Shown: positions 32,844 to 42,388, counted from the stretch's first letter. The stretch is 64,000 bases of DNA from Catellatospora methionotrophica (GCF_011297335.1 NZ_JAAOTJ010000009.1:62001-126000); one strand, 5' to 3'. The notes: generated by a model not told the origin, from the sequence alone. Translations and numbers: made by a program.

Positions 32844-34805
32844 CTACTCAGTAGACGTGACGTGAATTCTCATCGTCTCGGCCACGCTCCAGGCCTGGAA
32901 AGGGCAGCCCGTGGCCCGGTGCGGGGCGTCGCCGTCGGCGGTCTCGCTGACCGCGCCGAGACCGAAGTCACTCAGGTGGGCCAGCAGCCCGGTCAGCACC
33001 TCGCGGGTCGGCAGCCCGGCCCGCCGCCGCGCGTCGCCCAGCGGCCCGATCAGCCACGGCCACACCGTGCCCTGGTGGTACGCCAGGTCCCGGTCACGCA
33101 GCGTGCCGCCGTGCACGCCCCGGTAGGCCGGGTCGGCCGGGTCGAGGCTGCGCGGCCCGAGCGGGGTGAGCAGCGCGTCGGTGATCCGGTGCAGCACCGC
33201 CGGGTCCGGCTCCATCGGGGCGTACGGCAGCGAGTAGGCCAGCAGCTGGTTCGGCCGCAGCGCGGCGTCGTCGGGATCGAGCACGTCGAACAGGTGCCCG
33301 CCCGGCGCGGGGAAACGCCGCCGGAACGCCGCCTCGGTCACCGCGTGCCGCCGCCGCACGTCGTCGCTGTGCTGCCCGGCCCGCTCCCGCAGCCCGGCCA
33401 GCGCCGCCAGCCCGTTGCACCACAGCGCGTTGACGTCCACGGCCTTGCCCGCGCGCGGGGTCACGCCCATCCCGTCGACGCGCGCGTCCATCCAGGTCAG
33501 CGCCTCGCCGTCGGCCCCCTGCACGAGCAGCCCGTCGCTCTCGTCCACCTTGATCCCGTACCGGGTGCCGCGCAGGTGCGCCGCCAGCACCTCGTCCAGC
33601 GCGGGCACCAGCTCCGCGGCGAGGTCGTCGTCGTCGGCCGCGCGCACGTGCCGGTCGATCGCGTGCAGGAACCACAGCGTCGCGTCGGCGGTGTTGTAGC
33701 CGACCGCCCCGCCGTCGGCGGTGTTGGCGAGCATGCCCTCCGACAGCGTCGCCGCGTACGCCCGTAGCAGCTCGCGCCCCTGCTCCAGCCGCCCGGTGGT
33801 GAGGAACAGCCCCTCGTACGAGGTCATCGTGTCGCGTGACCACGCGCCGAACCACGGGTACCCGGCCACCACGTCCGGCCCGGTCGCCGTGGCGACCACG
33901 AACGCGTCTGCGGCCAGCGTCAGCTCCGCGGTCGCGCCGACCGCGCCCGCGGTCAGGATGCGGCGGCGGTCGCGCTCGGCGGCCACGATGCTCGCCGCCG
34001 GGGGCGGCTCGACACCCAGGTCACCGGCCCAGGCGGTGGTCTCCAGGGCGTCGCCGGGCGCGGCCAGCGTCGCGGTGAACCGGCCCGCCAGCAGCAGGTC
34101 CTCGTTCGGCACGTAGCCGCGCTCGGCCTCCATCCGGTGGTGCACGTTCAGCAGCCAGGTCCCGTCCGGTGCCCATACGGCGTCTCCGGCGCGCTCGGCC
34201 CACGGCCGGGTGTCCGGCGGTCCGGCGGGCGCGGTCCCCGGATGACCGCCACCGGCCAGCCGTCCCCGCAGCCGGTACGCGTCGGCGACGACCGCGCCCC
34301 CGGCGACCTCGCGCACCGGCAGGTCGCCGGCACGGCGCTCGCCGTGCTGATCACGCCACGTGCACAGGGCCTCCAGGGACAGCTCCACCGGGCCGCCGGC
34401 GACGAGCGTGTCGATCACGGCGACGCAGGACGACCCGTGGCGCATCGCGAGGGTGCGCTCCAGGACCGTCGCGCCGATCCGCCAGCGCCACCGGGGCAGG
34501 CCGTCGACCAGGGCGAACTCCTCCAGCAGGAGGTGTCCCTGCGGGGCGATCACGCCGTCGGCCCACTCGTGCACGCCCAGGCGCACGATCCGGCCACCGG
34601 GCAGGCGTACCACCGGATCCAGGGCGGCGAGGCCGACGTGCCGGGACGCCGGAGTGTCGCCCGCGACCACCAGCAGCCCGTGGTAGCGGCGCGTGCGCAG
34701 CCCGCTCACCGTGCCCATCGCGTACCCGCCGCGCCCGTCGGCCACCAGCCACTCGCGCGCCGCGCCGAGGGCCGGGTCGCCGCATACCTGAGTTCCGAAT
34801 CGCAT
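32844..34805 (-). CDS. Glycogen debranching enzyme (amylo-alpha-1,6-glucosidase family)
   Basis: Protein of 653 aa with an N-terminal GDE_N beta domain (about 10-230, REWLVADGRGGYAMGTVSGLRTRRYHGLLV). A C-terminal (alpha/alpha)6 amylo-alpha-1,6-glucosidase domain (about 270-650) is marked by GYPWFGAWSRDTM, NTADGGAVGYNTADATLWFLHAI and a terminal HQGTVWPWLIGP motif. It removes alpha-1,6 branches during glucan breakdown. The ATG at 34805 has no convincing ribosome binding site. The promoter region to 34930 is shared with the divergent GH63-like gene. It heads the minus-strand glycogen run. Confidence 0.93.
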   Translation of the reverse strand: MRFGTQVCGDPALGAAREWLVADGRGGYAMGTVSGLRTRRYHGLLVVAGDTPASRHVGLAALDPVVRLPGGRIVRLGVHEWADGVIAPQGHLLLEEFALVDGLPRWRWRIGATVLERTLAMRHGSSCVAVIDTLVAGGPVELSLEALCTWRDQHGERRAGDLPVREVAGGAVVADAYRLRGRLAGGGHPGTAPAGPPDTRPWAERAGDAVWAPDGTWLLNVHHRMEAERGYVPNEDLLLAGRFTATLAAPGDALETTAWAGDLGVEPPPAASIVAAERDRRRILTAGAVGATAELTLAADAFVVATATGPDVVAGYPWFGAWSRDTMTSYEGLFLTTGRLEQGRELLRAYAATLSEGMLANTADGGAVGYNTADATLWFLHAIDRHVRAADDDDLAAELVPALDEVLAAHLRGTRYGIKVDESDGLLVQGADGEALTWMDARVDGMGVTPRAGKAVDVNALWCNGLAALAGLRERAGQHSDDVRRRHAVTEAAFRRRFPAPGGHLFDVLDPDDAALRPNQLLAYSLPYAPMEPDPAVLHRITDALLTPLGPRSLDPADPAYRGVHGGTLRDRDLAYHQGTVWPWLIGPLGDARRRAGLPTREVLTGLLAHLSDFGLGAVSETADGDAPHRATGCPFQAWSVAETMRIHVTSTE

Positions 34806-34864
34806 GCAGCAACTCTGTCAAAAAATCGGGTCAATCGGGATGGTGATCGCGCGACTCCGCCAAA

Positions 34865-34882
34865 GTTACGCAGACGTGTAAC
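34865..34882. promoter_or_regulatory. GTTAC-N8-GTAAC dyad between divergent sugar genes
   Basis: A 5-8-5 inverted repeat lies in the 125-bp gap between the debranching enzyme and the GH63-like gene, 48 bp before the latter. It could be an operator controlling both. No regulator gene is adjacent. Confidence 0.35.
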
Positions 34883-34930
34883 AGAGGCAGGAGACAATCA
34901 CCGGGTGGGCGAGCAGAGCGGGGATGTCGC

Positions 34931-37573
34931 GTGACGGATGCGGAGCGCAGGAGGCTGGCCGATGCGGACGCCGGGGCGGAGCCCTGGCGGATGTGGGGGC
35001 CGTACCTGTCCGAGCGGGCCTGGGGCACCGTGCGCGAGGACTACAGCGAACACGGCACGGCCTGGGAGTACTTCCCGCACGACCACGCCCGCTCGCGCGC
35101 GTTCCGGTGGAACGACGACGGGCTCGCCGGGATCTGCGACGAGCGGCAGACGTTCTGCTTCAGCCTCGGCCTGTGGAACGGCGCCGACCCGATCCTCAAG
35201 GAGCGCATCTTCGGCCTGACCGGCAACGAGGGCAACCACGGCGAGGACGCCAAGGAGTACTGGTGGTACACCGACTCCACGCCGACGCACTCGTGGATGT
35301 CGTGGCGCTACCACTACCCGCAGCGCGAGTTCCCGTACTCGGAGCTGGTCGCGGTCAACCGGCAGCTGGACCGCTCCGAACCGGAGTACGAGCTGGCCGA
35401 CACCGGGGTCTTCGCCGACGACCGCTACTGGGTCGTCACCGTCGACTACGCCAAGGCCTCGCCGACGGACATGTGCATGCTCGTCTCGGTCACCAACCGG
35501 GGCGCGGACCCGGCGACCCTGCACGTGCTGCCCACGCTCTGGTTCCGTAACACCTGGTCGTGGGGCCTGCCCGGCCGCGACGACAAGCCCGAGATCGTGG
35601 CGGACGGCAGCGAGCTGCGGGCCCAGCACCGCATCCTGGGCCGCCTGATGCTGCAGGGCGACGGAACCCCGGTAGCGCTGGCCTGCGACAACGAGACCAA
35701 CGCGGCGCGGCTCTGGGGCTACGAGGAGACGCCGGACTACCCGAAGGACGGCATCGCCGACCACGTGGTGCACGGCCTGCCGACGGTCAACCCGCAGGGC
35801 ACCGGCACCAAGGCCGCGCTGCACTACGTGCTGTGCGTGCCGCCGGGCGAGACTGCGCAGCTCAGGCTGCGGCTGAGCCAGATCGCCGCGCCGGGCGGCA
35901 AGGCCCGGCCCGTGCCCTCGCTCGGCGAGGACTTCGACCGGGTCATCGCCGCGCGCCGGGACGAGGCCGACCAGTACTTCGACTGGCTCGTGCCCACGGG
36001 CACCCCGCCCGCGCAGGCGCAGGTCGTGCGCGAGGCGGTCGCCGGGCTGATGTGGGGCAAGCAGTTCTACCACTACGACGTGGCGCGCTGGCTCGACGGC
36101 GACCCGGCTTCGCCCGCACCGCCGGAGGGCCGCCGGTTCGGGCGCAACAGCGCCTGGCGGCACATGACCAGCTTCGACGTCATCTCCATGCCGGACCCGT
36201 GGGAGTACCCCTGGTACGCCGCCTGGGACCTGGCCTTCCACTGCGTCGCGCTGGCCCGCGTGGACCCGCACTTCGCCAAGGAGCAGATCCTGCTCCTGCT
36301 GCGCGACTGGTACCTGCACCCCAACGGCCAGCTCCCCGCGTACGAGTGGGCGTTCGGCGACGTGAACCCGCCCGTGCACGCCTGGGCGGCGCTGCGGGTG
36401 TTCGAGATCGACGGCGGGCGCGACTACGCGTTCCTCGCCCGCGTCATGCACAAGCTGCTGCTCAACTTCACCTGGTGGGTCAACCGCAAGGACACCGGCG
36501 GCAACAACCTGTTCGAGGGCGGCTTCCTCGGCCTGGACAACGTCGGCCCGTTCGACCGGTCGGCGTCGCTGCCCGTGCCCGGCGTGCTGGAGCAGTCCGA
36601 CGGCACCGCCTGGATGGCGATGTACGCCCTCAACCTGCTGGAGATCTCCCTGGTCCTGGCCACCCACGACCGGGTCTGGACCGACATAGCGACCAAGTTC
36701 CTGGAACACTTCGCCTACATCGCCAACGCGGCCTCCCACCAGGGGCTCTGGGACGACGAGGACGGCTTCTTCTACGACCTGCTGCGGCGCACCGACGGCC
36801 GCGAGGTGCCGCTGAAGGTGCGCTCGGTGGTCGGACTGCTGCCGCTGTGCGCGACGACGACCCTCAGCTCCGTCACGCTGGTCCGACTGCCGGAGATCGC
36901 CGCCCGGCTGCGCTGGTTCCTGACCAACCGGCCCGAGTTCACCGAGGTGGTCGGGGCGCGCCGGATCTCCGACGGCGGGCAGCAGCAGCGCCTGCTGGCG
37001 GTGGTCGGCCCCGAGCAGCTGCGGCGCATCCTGAGCCGGATGCTGGACCCCGAGGAGTTCCTGTCCGACTACGGGCTGCGCACCCTGTCCCGGGCCCACC
37101 TCGACAAGCCGTACACGATCCGGCTCGGCGGGCACGACTACACCGTCGGGTACGAGCCCGCGGAGTCGAACAACGGGCTGTTCGGCGGCAACTCCAACTG
37201 GCGCGGCCCGATCTGGTTCCCGACGAACTACCTGCTCATCGAGGGCATCCGGCACTACGCCCGGTTCTTCCACGACGACCTGCTGGTCGAGTACCCGACC
37301 CGCTCCGGCCAGAAGATGACCCTCGACCATATCGCCGACGACCTCTCCGACCGCCTCATCAGCCTGTTCCTACCCGACAAGCACGGCAACCGCCCCTACC
37401 TGCCCGTCCACCCCCTGCTCGGCGACCACCCCGACTGGACCCAGCACCTGACCTTCCCCGAGTTCTTCCACGGCGACAACGGCCTCGGCCTCGGCGCCAC
37501 CCACCAATGCGGCTGGACCGCCCTGGTCCTAGACCTCATCCTCACCCGCAACCGCCCCACCCACACCCGGTGA
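34931..37573 (+). CDS. GH63-like / MGH1-type glycoside hydrolase
   Basis: Large cytoplasmic glucosidase-like protein of 880 aa. An N-terminal beta region (RAWGTVREDYSEHGTAWEYFPHDHARSRAF) is followed by an (alpha/alpha)6 barrel. The acids expected of the GH63/mannosylglycerate-hydrolase-type domain lie in YPWYAAWDLAFHCVALA, EWAFGDVNPPVHAWA, GGFLGLDNVGPFDRS and GGNSNWRGPIWFPTNYLLIEG. Substrates in the family range from glucosyl- or mannosylglycerate to oligosaccharides; next to glycogen genes it may process released malto-oligosaccharides. The GTG at 34931 overlaps the stop of a chance-length nine-codon frame (34905-34934), so coupling is possible. It ends inside a family 1 hairpin element. Confidence 0.88.
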   Translation: MTDAERRRLADADAGAEPWRMWGPYLSERAWGTVREDYSEHGTAWEYFPHDHARSRAFRWNDDGLAGICDERQTFCFSLGLWNGADPILKERIFGLTGNEGNHGEDAKEYWWYTDSTPTHSWMSWRYHYPQREFPYSELVAVNRQLDRSEPEYELADTGVFADDRYWVVTVDYAKASPTDMCMLVSVTNRGADPATLHVLPTLWFRNTWSWGLPGRDDKPEIVADGSELRAQHRILGRLMLQGDGTPVALACDNETNAARLWGYEETPDYPKDGIADHVVHGLPTVNPQGTGTKAALHYVLCVPPGETAQLRLRLSQIAAPGGKARPVPSLGEDFDRVIAARRDEADQYFDWLVPTGTPPAQAQVVREAVAGLMWGKQFYHYDVARWLDGDPASPAPPEGRRFGRNSAWRHMTSFDVISMPDPWEYPWYAAWDLAFHCVALARVDPHFAKEQILLLLRDWYLHPNGQLPAYEWAFGDVNPPVHAWAALRVFEIDGGRDYAFLARVMHKLLLNFTWWVNRKDTGGNNLFEGGFLGLDNVGPFDRSASLPVPGVLEQSDGTAWMAMYALNLLEISLVLATHDRVWTDIATKFLEHFAYIANAASHQGLWDDEDGFFYDLLRRTDGREVPLKVRSVVGLLPLCATTTLSSVTLVRLPEIAARLRWFLTNRPEFTEVVGARRISDGGQQQRLLAVVGPEQLRRILSRMLDPEEFLSDYGLRTLSRAHLDKPYTIRLGGHDYTVGYEPAESNNGLFGGNSNWRGPIWFPTNYLLIEGIRHYARFFHDDLLVEYPTRSGQKMTLDHIADDLSDRLISLFLPDKHGNRPYLPVHPLLGDHPDWTQHLTFPEFFHGDNGLGLGATHQCGWTALVLDLILTRNRPTHTR

Positions 37574-37638
37574 TGATCACTGTTTGTGGACAAAAGCTTT
37601 GGTCAGGCCACACTTTCTGACCTCAACCGGCGATCATC
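37572..37638. repeat. Long hairpin element, family 1, copy 3 (degenerate)
   Basis: It begins GATGATCACTGTTTG at the stop codon of the GH63-like gene and ends GATCATC. The arms pair imperfectly, but the sequence aligns with 4477-4543 along its length (GATGATC.CTGTTT, GGT..GG, ACTTT.TGACCT). It lies between convergent genes. Confidence 0.55.
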
Positions 37639-37668
37639 ACCGGCGGATCCGCCGGCGCCCCGGGCGGG

Positions 37669-38997
37669 TCAGGCGAAGCGGCGGGGTTGGCCGGTGGTCT
37701 CCAGGACGGACATCCAGAGGTCGCCGGCCGGGTCGACCTGGTGGCGTTTGCTGATGGCGAGGGCTATGGGGACGTGGACGAAGCGGCCGCGCCAGCGGCC
37801 GACGACCATCGCGGTGCGGCCGGCCATGGCGGCGTGCACGGCGGCGTGGGCCAGGCGGATGCAGTAGACGCTGTCGTACGGGTTGGCGGGCACGCTGCGG
37901 ATGGCGTAGCTCGGGTCGATGTACTTGAGGCTGGTCTCCATGCCGTGCTCGGCGAAGTCGTCGGCGATACGTCTGCGCAGGAAGAGGCCGATGTCCTTGA
38001 GTTTGCGGTTGCCGGACTGGTCGACCTGGCCGGGCTCGCCGGACTCCAGGTACTCCTGGCCCGCGCCCTCGGCGGCGACGACCACCGCGTGGCCGCGCTC
38101 GCGGACCCGCCGCCGCAGGTGGGACAGGAAGCCGTCCTCGCCGTCGAGCTGGAACGGCACCTCGGGGATGAGCACGTAGTCGGCGTCGTTGTTGGCCAGC
38201 GCCGCGTAGCAGGCGATGAAGCCGGAGTGGCGCCCCATGACCTGCACCAGGCCGACCCCGTTGGGCACCGCGCGGGCCTCGACGTGGGCGCTGCGCAGCG
38301 ACTCGGTCGCCTTGGAGAAGGCGGTCTGGAAGCCGAAACTCTGATCGATGTACGGGATGTCGTTGTCGATGGTCTTCGGCACGCCGATCACGGCGATCTT
38401 CAGGCCGCGCTCCTTGACCACGTCGGCGATGGTCAGCGCGCCGCGCATGGAGCCGTCGCCGCCGATGACGAACAGCACGTTGATGCTCATCGACTCCAGG
38501 CAGTCGACGATCTCGTACGGGTCCTGGCTGCCCCGCGACGTGCCCAGGATGGTGCCGCCGTACTCGTTGACGCCGCTGACCGCCTCGGCGTCGAGGTCGA
38601 TCGGCGGGTGGCCGTACTTGGCGATGAAGCCCTGGTAGCCGTTGCGGAAGCCGTAGATCTTGGTGACGCCGTAGTGCGAGGTCAGCTCCAGCACCAGGCC
38701 ACGGATGACGTCGTTGAGCCCGGGGCACAGGCCGCCGCAGGTGACGATGCCGACGCGGGTCTTGGACGGCTGGAAGAAGATCTTCCGGCGGGGGCCGCCG
38801 GGTTCGAAGCCGGGCAGCGCGTCGAGCTTCGCCTTGCGCGCGGCGATCATGTTGACGGTGTCGTCGAACAGCACCCGGTCGTTCTCGTCGACGTAGTGCT
38901 CGGTGCTCTCGGTCGAGGCCAGCAGGGGTGCCAGCGGCGATGCGATACGGCAGTCGCCGAGCGTGCGCACCGTCAGGTCAACGGACTCCGGAGCCAT
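37669..38997 (-). CDS. 6-phosphofructokinase (ATP-type, long form)
   Basis: PFKA-family kinase of 442 aa that phosphorylates fructose-6-phosphate to the 1,6-bisphosphate. An N-terminal extension of about 75 residues precedes the core. GGLCPGLNDVIRG binds nucleotide, GGDGSMRGA (179-187) keeps the Gly typical of ATP-dependent enzymes, and PKTIDND (207-213) has the Lys seen in the long/PPi-like clade. MGRHSGFIA binds substrate. This combination is found in group X ATP-PFKs. ATG 38997 is chosen over a longer start because GGAGG is 6 nt upstream. It sits beside the glycogen block and links it to glycolysis. Confidence 0.92.
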   Translation of the reverse strand: MAPESVDLTVRTLGDCRIASPLAPLLASTESTEHYVDENDRVLFDDTVNMIAARKAKLDALPGFEPGGPRRKIFFQPSKTRVGIVTCGGLCPGLNDVIRGLVLELTSHYGVTKIYGFRNGYQGFIAKYGHPPIDLDAEAVSGVNEYGGTILGTSRGSQDPYEIVDCLESMSINVLFVIGGDGSMRGALTIADVVKERGLKIAVIGVPKTIDNDIPYIDQSFGFQTAFSKATESLRSAHVEARAVPNGVGLVQVMGRHSGFIACYAALANNDADYVLIPEVPFQLDGEDGFLSHLRRRVRERGHAVVVAAEGAGQEYLESGEPGQVDQSGNRKLKDIGLFLRRRIADDFAEHGMETSLKYIDPSYAIRSVPANPYDSVYCIRLAHAAVHAAMAGRTAMVVGRWRGRFVHVPIALAISKRHQVDPAGDLWMSVLETTGQPRRFA

Positions 38998-39098
38998 GGC
39001 CGTCCTCCACATGTGGCCGCCGCGTGAGCGGCCGGTCGGGGCGAGGTTTCACCCGGGCCGCGGCTGCGCCGCCGCGTCCCGTCAGGGTGGATCATCGC

Positions 39099-40343
39099 TC
39101 AGAACAGCAGCCAGGTCGAGAAGAGCATGCCCATCGGCAGCGCGATCACACCCGACACCAGGGCGTACGGCCAGAGCAGCTTCGCGGGCAGGTGCCGCAG
39201 CACCAGCAGCGCGGGCAGCAGCAGGGTGTGCGAGCGGTACTGGGACACGCCCGGCCCGGCGATCAGCGGCCCGATGAACAGCGCGACCGCGTAGATCGCG
39301 AGCCCGGCGTCGAACGGCCGCAGCCGCCCCCGGCCCGAGGCGATCACCGCGGCGGCGACGGCCAGCAGCGCGAGCGCCAGCGACCACCACAGCTCGGCGT
39401 CGGTGAACACGTTCAGCGACCAGAGCAGGTCCTGCCGTGGCTCGGCGACCGGGATGACGGCCGGTTCGGTGGCCAGCTCGGCCAGCGACTCCAGCGGATT
39501 GTGCACGCCGTTGCCGTAGTGCTCCTGGATCATCATGTACGCGTTCCAGTGCCCGACGGTCAGCTGGTGCACGCCGAACACCGCGGCCAGTCCCACCAGC
39601 GGCAGGCCGCATACGGCCAGCGCGGCCCGCAGCCCGGCCCACGGCCGCAGTTCCCGGCGGCCGAGCAGGGTCACCACCGCGCCGAAGCCGATCGCGGCGA
39701 CCGCCACCCCCATCGGGTACGCCGTCGCGACCAGCGCCCCCGCCAGTCCCGCCAGCACCCACCGGCGCGCCGCGACCGCGGTCACGGTGGCCAGCAGCAG
39801 CGCCCCGGCCAGCGCCATCGGGAACACGGCGTGCAGGTAGACCCCGGCGGGCAGCAGGGTCGCCAGCGCCAGCACCGCGGAGGCGACCGGCCTGGCCGTG
39901 TCCCGCAGCAGCCGCCACAGCAGCACGAACGACAGCAGCAGGCAGACCTCGGTGACGAGCAGCCCGGCCTCGTACTCGCCCAGGCCGGTCGGCCAGGTGA
40001 TCACGCGGATGAGGCCGGGGTAGAGCGGGAACCAGCCCGCCGTCCCGCACCACGCGCCCGGTGCGAACATCGGGCCCAGGGCGGGGTCGCTGTCGCACAG
40101 GAACAGCTCGTAGCCGCGCGAGGCGACCAGCGCGTAGAGGCCCGAGTCGGCGCGTACCCGGCCGGATACCGGCAGGAACGGCTCGGCCACCAGCAGCCCG
40201 GCGACCGTGTAGACGAGATGGCTGACCAGGTACGCCGATACAGGCGGGAACAGCGCCGCCGCCCTGCGCCGCCAGCGCGGCAGGTCCTCGGGAGCGGTCG
40301 CCGGGACCTCGGGGACGAGGACGGCGGCGGGGGCTGAGGACAT
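39099..40343 (-). CDS. PIG-V-like membrane mannosyltransferase
   Basis: GT-C-type integral membrane glycosyltransferase of 414 aa with about nine helices. The loop after the first helix carries RADSGLYALVASRGYEL, and the second loop has GWFPLYPGLIRVI, the Trp-Phe-Pro-Leu-Tyr-Pro signature of PIG-V/GPI-mannosyltransferase-2-like proteins. HLTVGHWNAYMMIQEHYGNG-like and YRSHTLLLPALLVLR segments also fit the family. In actinobacteria these enzymes use polyprenyl-phosphate mannose to decorate lipoglycans, but the acceptor here is unknown. GGAGG lies 10 nt before the ATG. Confidence 0.8.
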   Translation of the reverse strand: MSSAPAAVLVPEVPATAPEDLPRWRRRAAALFPPVSAYLVSHLVYTVAGLLVAEPFLPVSGRVRADSGLYALVASRGYELFLCDSDPALGPMFAPGAWCGTAGWFPLYPGLIRVITWPTGLGEYEAGLLVTEVCLLLSFVLLWRLLRDTARPVASAVLALATLLPAGVYLHAVFPMALAGALLLATVTAVAARRWVLAGLAGALVATAYPMGVAVAAIGFGAVVTLLGRRELRPWAGLRAALAVCGLPLVGLAAVFGVHQLTVGHWNAYMMIQEHYGNGVHNPLESLAELATEPAVIPVAEPRQDLLWSLNVFTDAELWWSLALALLAVAAAVIASGRGRLRPFDAGLAIYAVALFIGPLIAGPGVSQYRSHTLLLPALLVLRHLPAKLLWPYALVSGVIALPMGMLFSTWLLF

Positions 40344-40468
40344 GGACAGAATCCTCCCCGGAACCCCTGCCCGCCCGCAGCCCGGGTCCCCGCCCGGCGG
40401 CGACCGTCACCCCGAAGTCGCCCGACTTGCCGGGCATGTGTGCGTATCTTGCGCCACGTGCCAGGCGG

Positions 40469-41440
40469 TCAGGGGCGGACGACCAGCCGGAAGCCGAGGT
40501 GGCAGGTGGAGGTGTCGACGGCCTGGGCCATCCGGGCGGCGGGGCGGTAGCGGCGGCAGTAGTTCGGGGCGCAGAGGAACGAGCCGCCCTTCATCACCCG
40601 GCGCGGGATGCGTACGCCGGGCGTGGCCGGGTCGTAGCTGGCCCGTTCGGCGTCGCCGCGCGGGCGGGCGGGAGCACAGCAGGTCTGCTGCGGTTCGTGC
40701 GGCCCGTACCAGCCCGACGTCCACTCCCACACGTTGCCGATCAGGTCGCACAGCCCGAACGCGTTCGCCGGGAACGAGCCGACGGGAGCGGTCGTCTCGT
40801 AGCCGTCGGCGGCCAGGTTGAGCACCGGGAACTCGCCCTGCCACAGGTTGGCCCGGTGTTCGCCGCCAGGGGTCAGCTCGTCACCCCAGGCGTACTCGGT
40901 GGTCGTCCCGCCGGACGCGGCGTACTCCCACTCGGCCTCGGTGGGCAGGTCCCCGCCCGCCCAGGCCGCGTACGCGGCGACGTCGGCCCAGGCCACGTGC
41001 ACCACGGGATGCTCGTCGAGGCCGCGCAGGTCCGAACCGGGCCCGTACGGATGCCGCCAGTCCGCGCCCGGCATCAGCTGCCACCAGTTGCGGACATCGC
41101 GCATGTCCACCCGGCCCGGCGGCCTGACGAACACGACGGATGCCGGGACCAGCAGCGCCGGGTCGGCCCCGGGGTAGTCGGCCGGGTCCGGGGCGGTCTC
41201 GGCGACGGTGACGTGGCCGGTCTGCCGGACGAACGCGGCGAAGTTCCGGTTGGTGACCTGGTGCCGGTCCATCCAGAAGCCGCCGACCCGCGCCGCGTGC
41301 GCGGGAGCCTCCTCGGGATAGTGCGCGTCGGAGCCCATCCGGAACGTGCCGCCGGGCAGCCACACCATGCCCGGCCGGGGCGGCGTGGCAGTCGCCTCGC
41401 CGCCCCGGCCGGGTTCGGTCAGGATGTCGGTGCGCCTCAC
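40469..41440 (-). CDS. Formylglycine-generating enzyme (SUMF1/FGE)
   Basis: Copper-dependent oxidase of 323 aa that converts the active-site cysteine of sulfatases (motif Cys-x-Pro/Ala-x-Arg) to formylglycine. It starts MVWLPGGTFRMGSDAHYPEEAPAH. Family phrases include HPVVHVAWADVAAYAAWAG, LPTEAEWEYAASGG, and GNVWEWTSGWYGPH. The C-terminal KGGSFLCAPNYCRRYRPAAR carries both copper-binding cysteines, Cys290 and Cys295, so it should be active. The GTG at 41440 overlaps the stop of the upstream HdeD-like gene as GTGA. A sulfatase with a Cys-Thr-Ala-Gly-Arg motif is encoded 1.8 kb away, its likely client. Confidence 0.95.
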   Translation of the reverse strand: MRRTDILTEPGRGGEATATPPRPGMVWLPGGTFRMGSDAHYPEEAPAHAARVGGFWMDRHQVTNRNFAAFVRQTGHVTVAETAPDPADYPGADPALLVPASVVFVRPPGRVDMRDVRNWWQLMPGADWRHPYGPGSDLRGLDEHPVVHVAWADVAAYAAWAGGDLPTEAEWEYAASGGTTTEYAWGDELTPGGEHRANLWQGEFPVLNLAADGYETTAPVGSFPANAFGLCDLIGNVWEWTSGWYGPHEPQQTCCAPARPRGDAERASYDPATPGVRIPRRVMKGGSFLCAPNYCRRYRPAARMAQAVDTSTCHLGFRLVVRP

Positions 41441-42225
41441 GCGTGGGCCACCGTGCCGCCGGGGCCGACGAGGCCGTGCTCGGCCTTCTTCTTCAGGTCG
41501 CGGACCCGGAACGCCATGATGAAGTCGGTGATGCCCCGGGCCAGGCAGATCGCGCCGACGAACACGATGAGCAGGAAGAACGAGCGGGTGAAGCGGCCCG
41601 CGGCCCAGAAGCCGAGCAGCATCTCGATGATGCCGACGACCAGGCCGAGCCACCAGCCGTCGTGCTCCTTCTTGGTCAGGAACGCCAGCACGATGTCGGC
41701 CGCGCCCTTGAACAGCAGGTACCAGCCGATGAACGCGGCCAGCCAGAACACCGTGCCGCCGGGGTTGATCCAGCAGATGATGCCGGTGATCAGGAACAGC
41801 ACGCCGAGGATGGCGTGCAGCCACCGCCAGCCGGGCGCGGTGAACGCCTGGAACAGCTCGAACACCCCGGCGACCAGCACCACGATGCCGGCCAGCGCGG
41901 CGACGGTGCCGATGCTGCGGACGGGTGACTGGTTGAGGGCCAGCACGAACCAGGACACGATGATCCAGCAGACGCCGGTGATGAGGAACAGCCACCAGGG
42001 CACCCGCGACGCGGGCAGGGTGCCGCTGCCGAACACGTCGCCGACCGACGTCGTGCCCGATGGGATGGGGCCGGGGGCGGCCGTGTTCGCCGCGCGGGCG
42101 GTGCCCGTCACCACGCCCTCGGCCTCCTTCGCCGCGTGGGCGCCGACCCCGGCGGCTGCTCCGGCGGCCGCACCGGCGGTCTTACCGGGCTTTCCTGCGC
42201 TCGGGCTGGGCGTTGCGGTGCTCAT
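41437..42225 (-). CDS. HdeD-family (DUF308) membrane protein
   Basis: Membrane protein of 262 aa with a Pro/Ala/Gly/Thr-rich cytoplasmic N-terminus of about 70 residues. About six helices follow in repeated pairs, each unit ending with a W-x-N/L-P-G turn (GIICWINPGGTVFWLAAFIGW), the HdeD pattern. The role is unknown, with stress tolerance only by analogy. ATG 42225 has GAGGAGAAGGC just upstream and is chosen over a longer frame. It is translationally coupled to the FGE gene, an association not explained by known function. A paralogue is at 8516-9118. Confidence 0.85.
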   Translation of the reverse strand: MSTATPSPSAGKPGKTAGAAAGAAAGVGAHAAKEAEGVVTGTARAANTAAPGPIPSGTTSVGDVFGSGTLPASRVPWWLFLITGVCWIIVSWFVLALNQSPVRSIGTVAALAGIVVLVAGVFELFQAFTAPGWRWLHAILGVLFLITGIICWINPGGTVFWLAAFIGWYLLFKGAADIVLAFLTKKEHDGWWLGLVVGIIEMLLGFWAAGRFTRSFFLLIVFVGAICLARGITDFIMAFRVRDLKKKAEHGLVGPGGTVAHA

Positions 42226-42388
42226 GCCTTCTCCTCGCTGCGCTCGTCGGCGGTGTGAACGGACCGGCTGAGGTGCTCGCCGCGCCTGCTCCAGCGTCCC
42301 GCCGGAAGTGAGAGCCATCCGGTTGCAGACTATGCACCGTCTCATACTGCTATGCGGTATTTCGGCAATCTGTCCCGAATAATCGGTC

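Noticed and set aside
34898-37330. 810-codon minus-strand frame opposite the GH63-like gene
   Set aside because: No domain or hydrophobic pattern, composition of a shadow frame; the plus-strand protein is conserved and complete.
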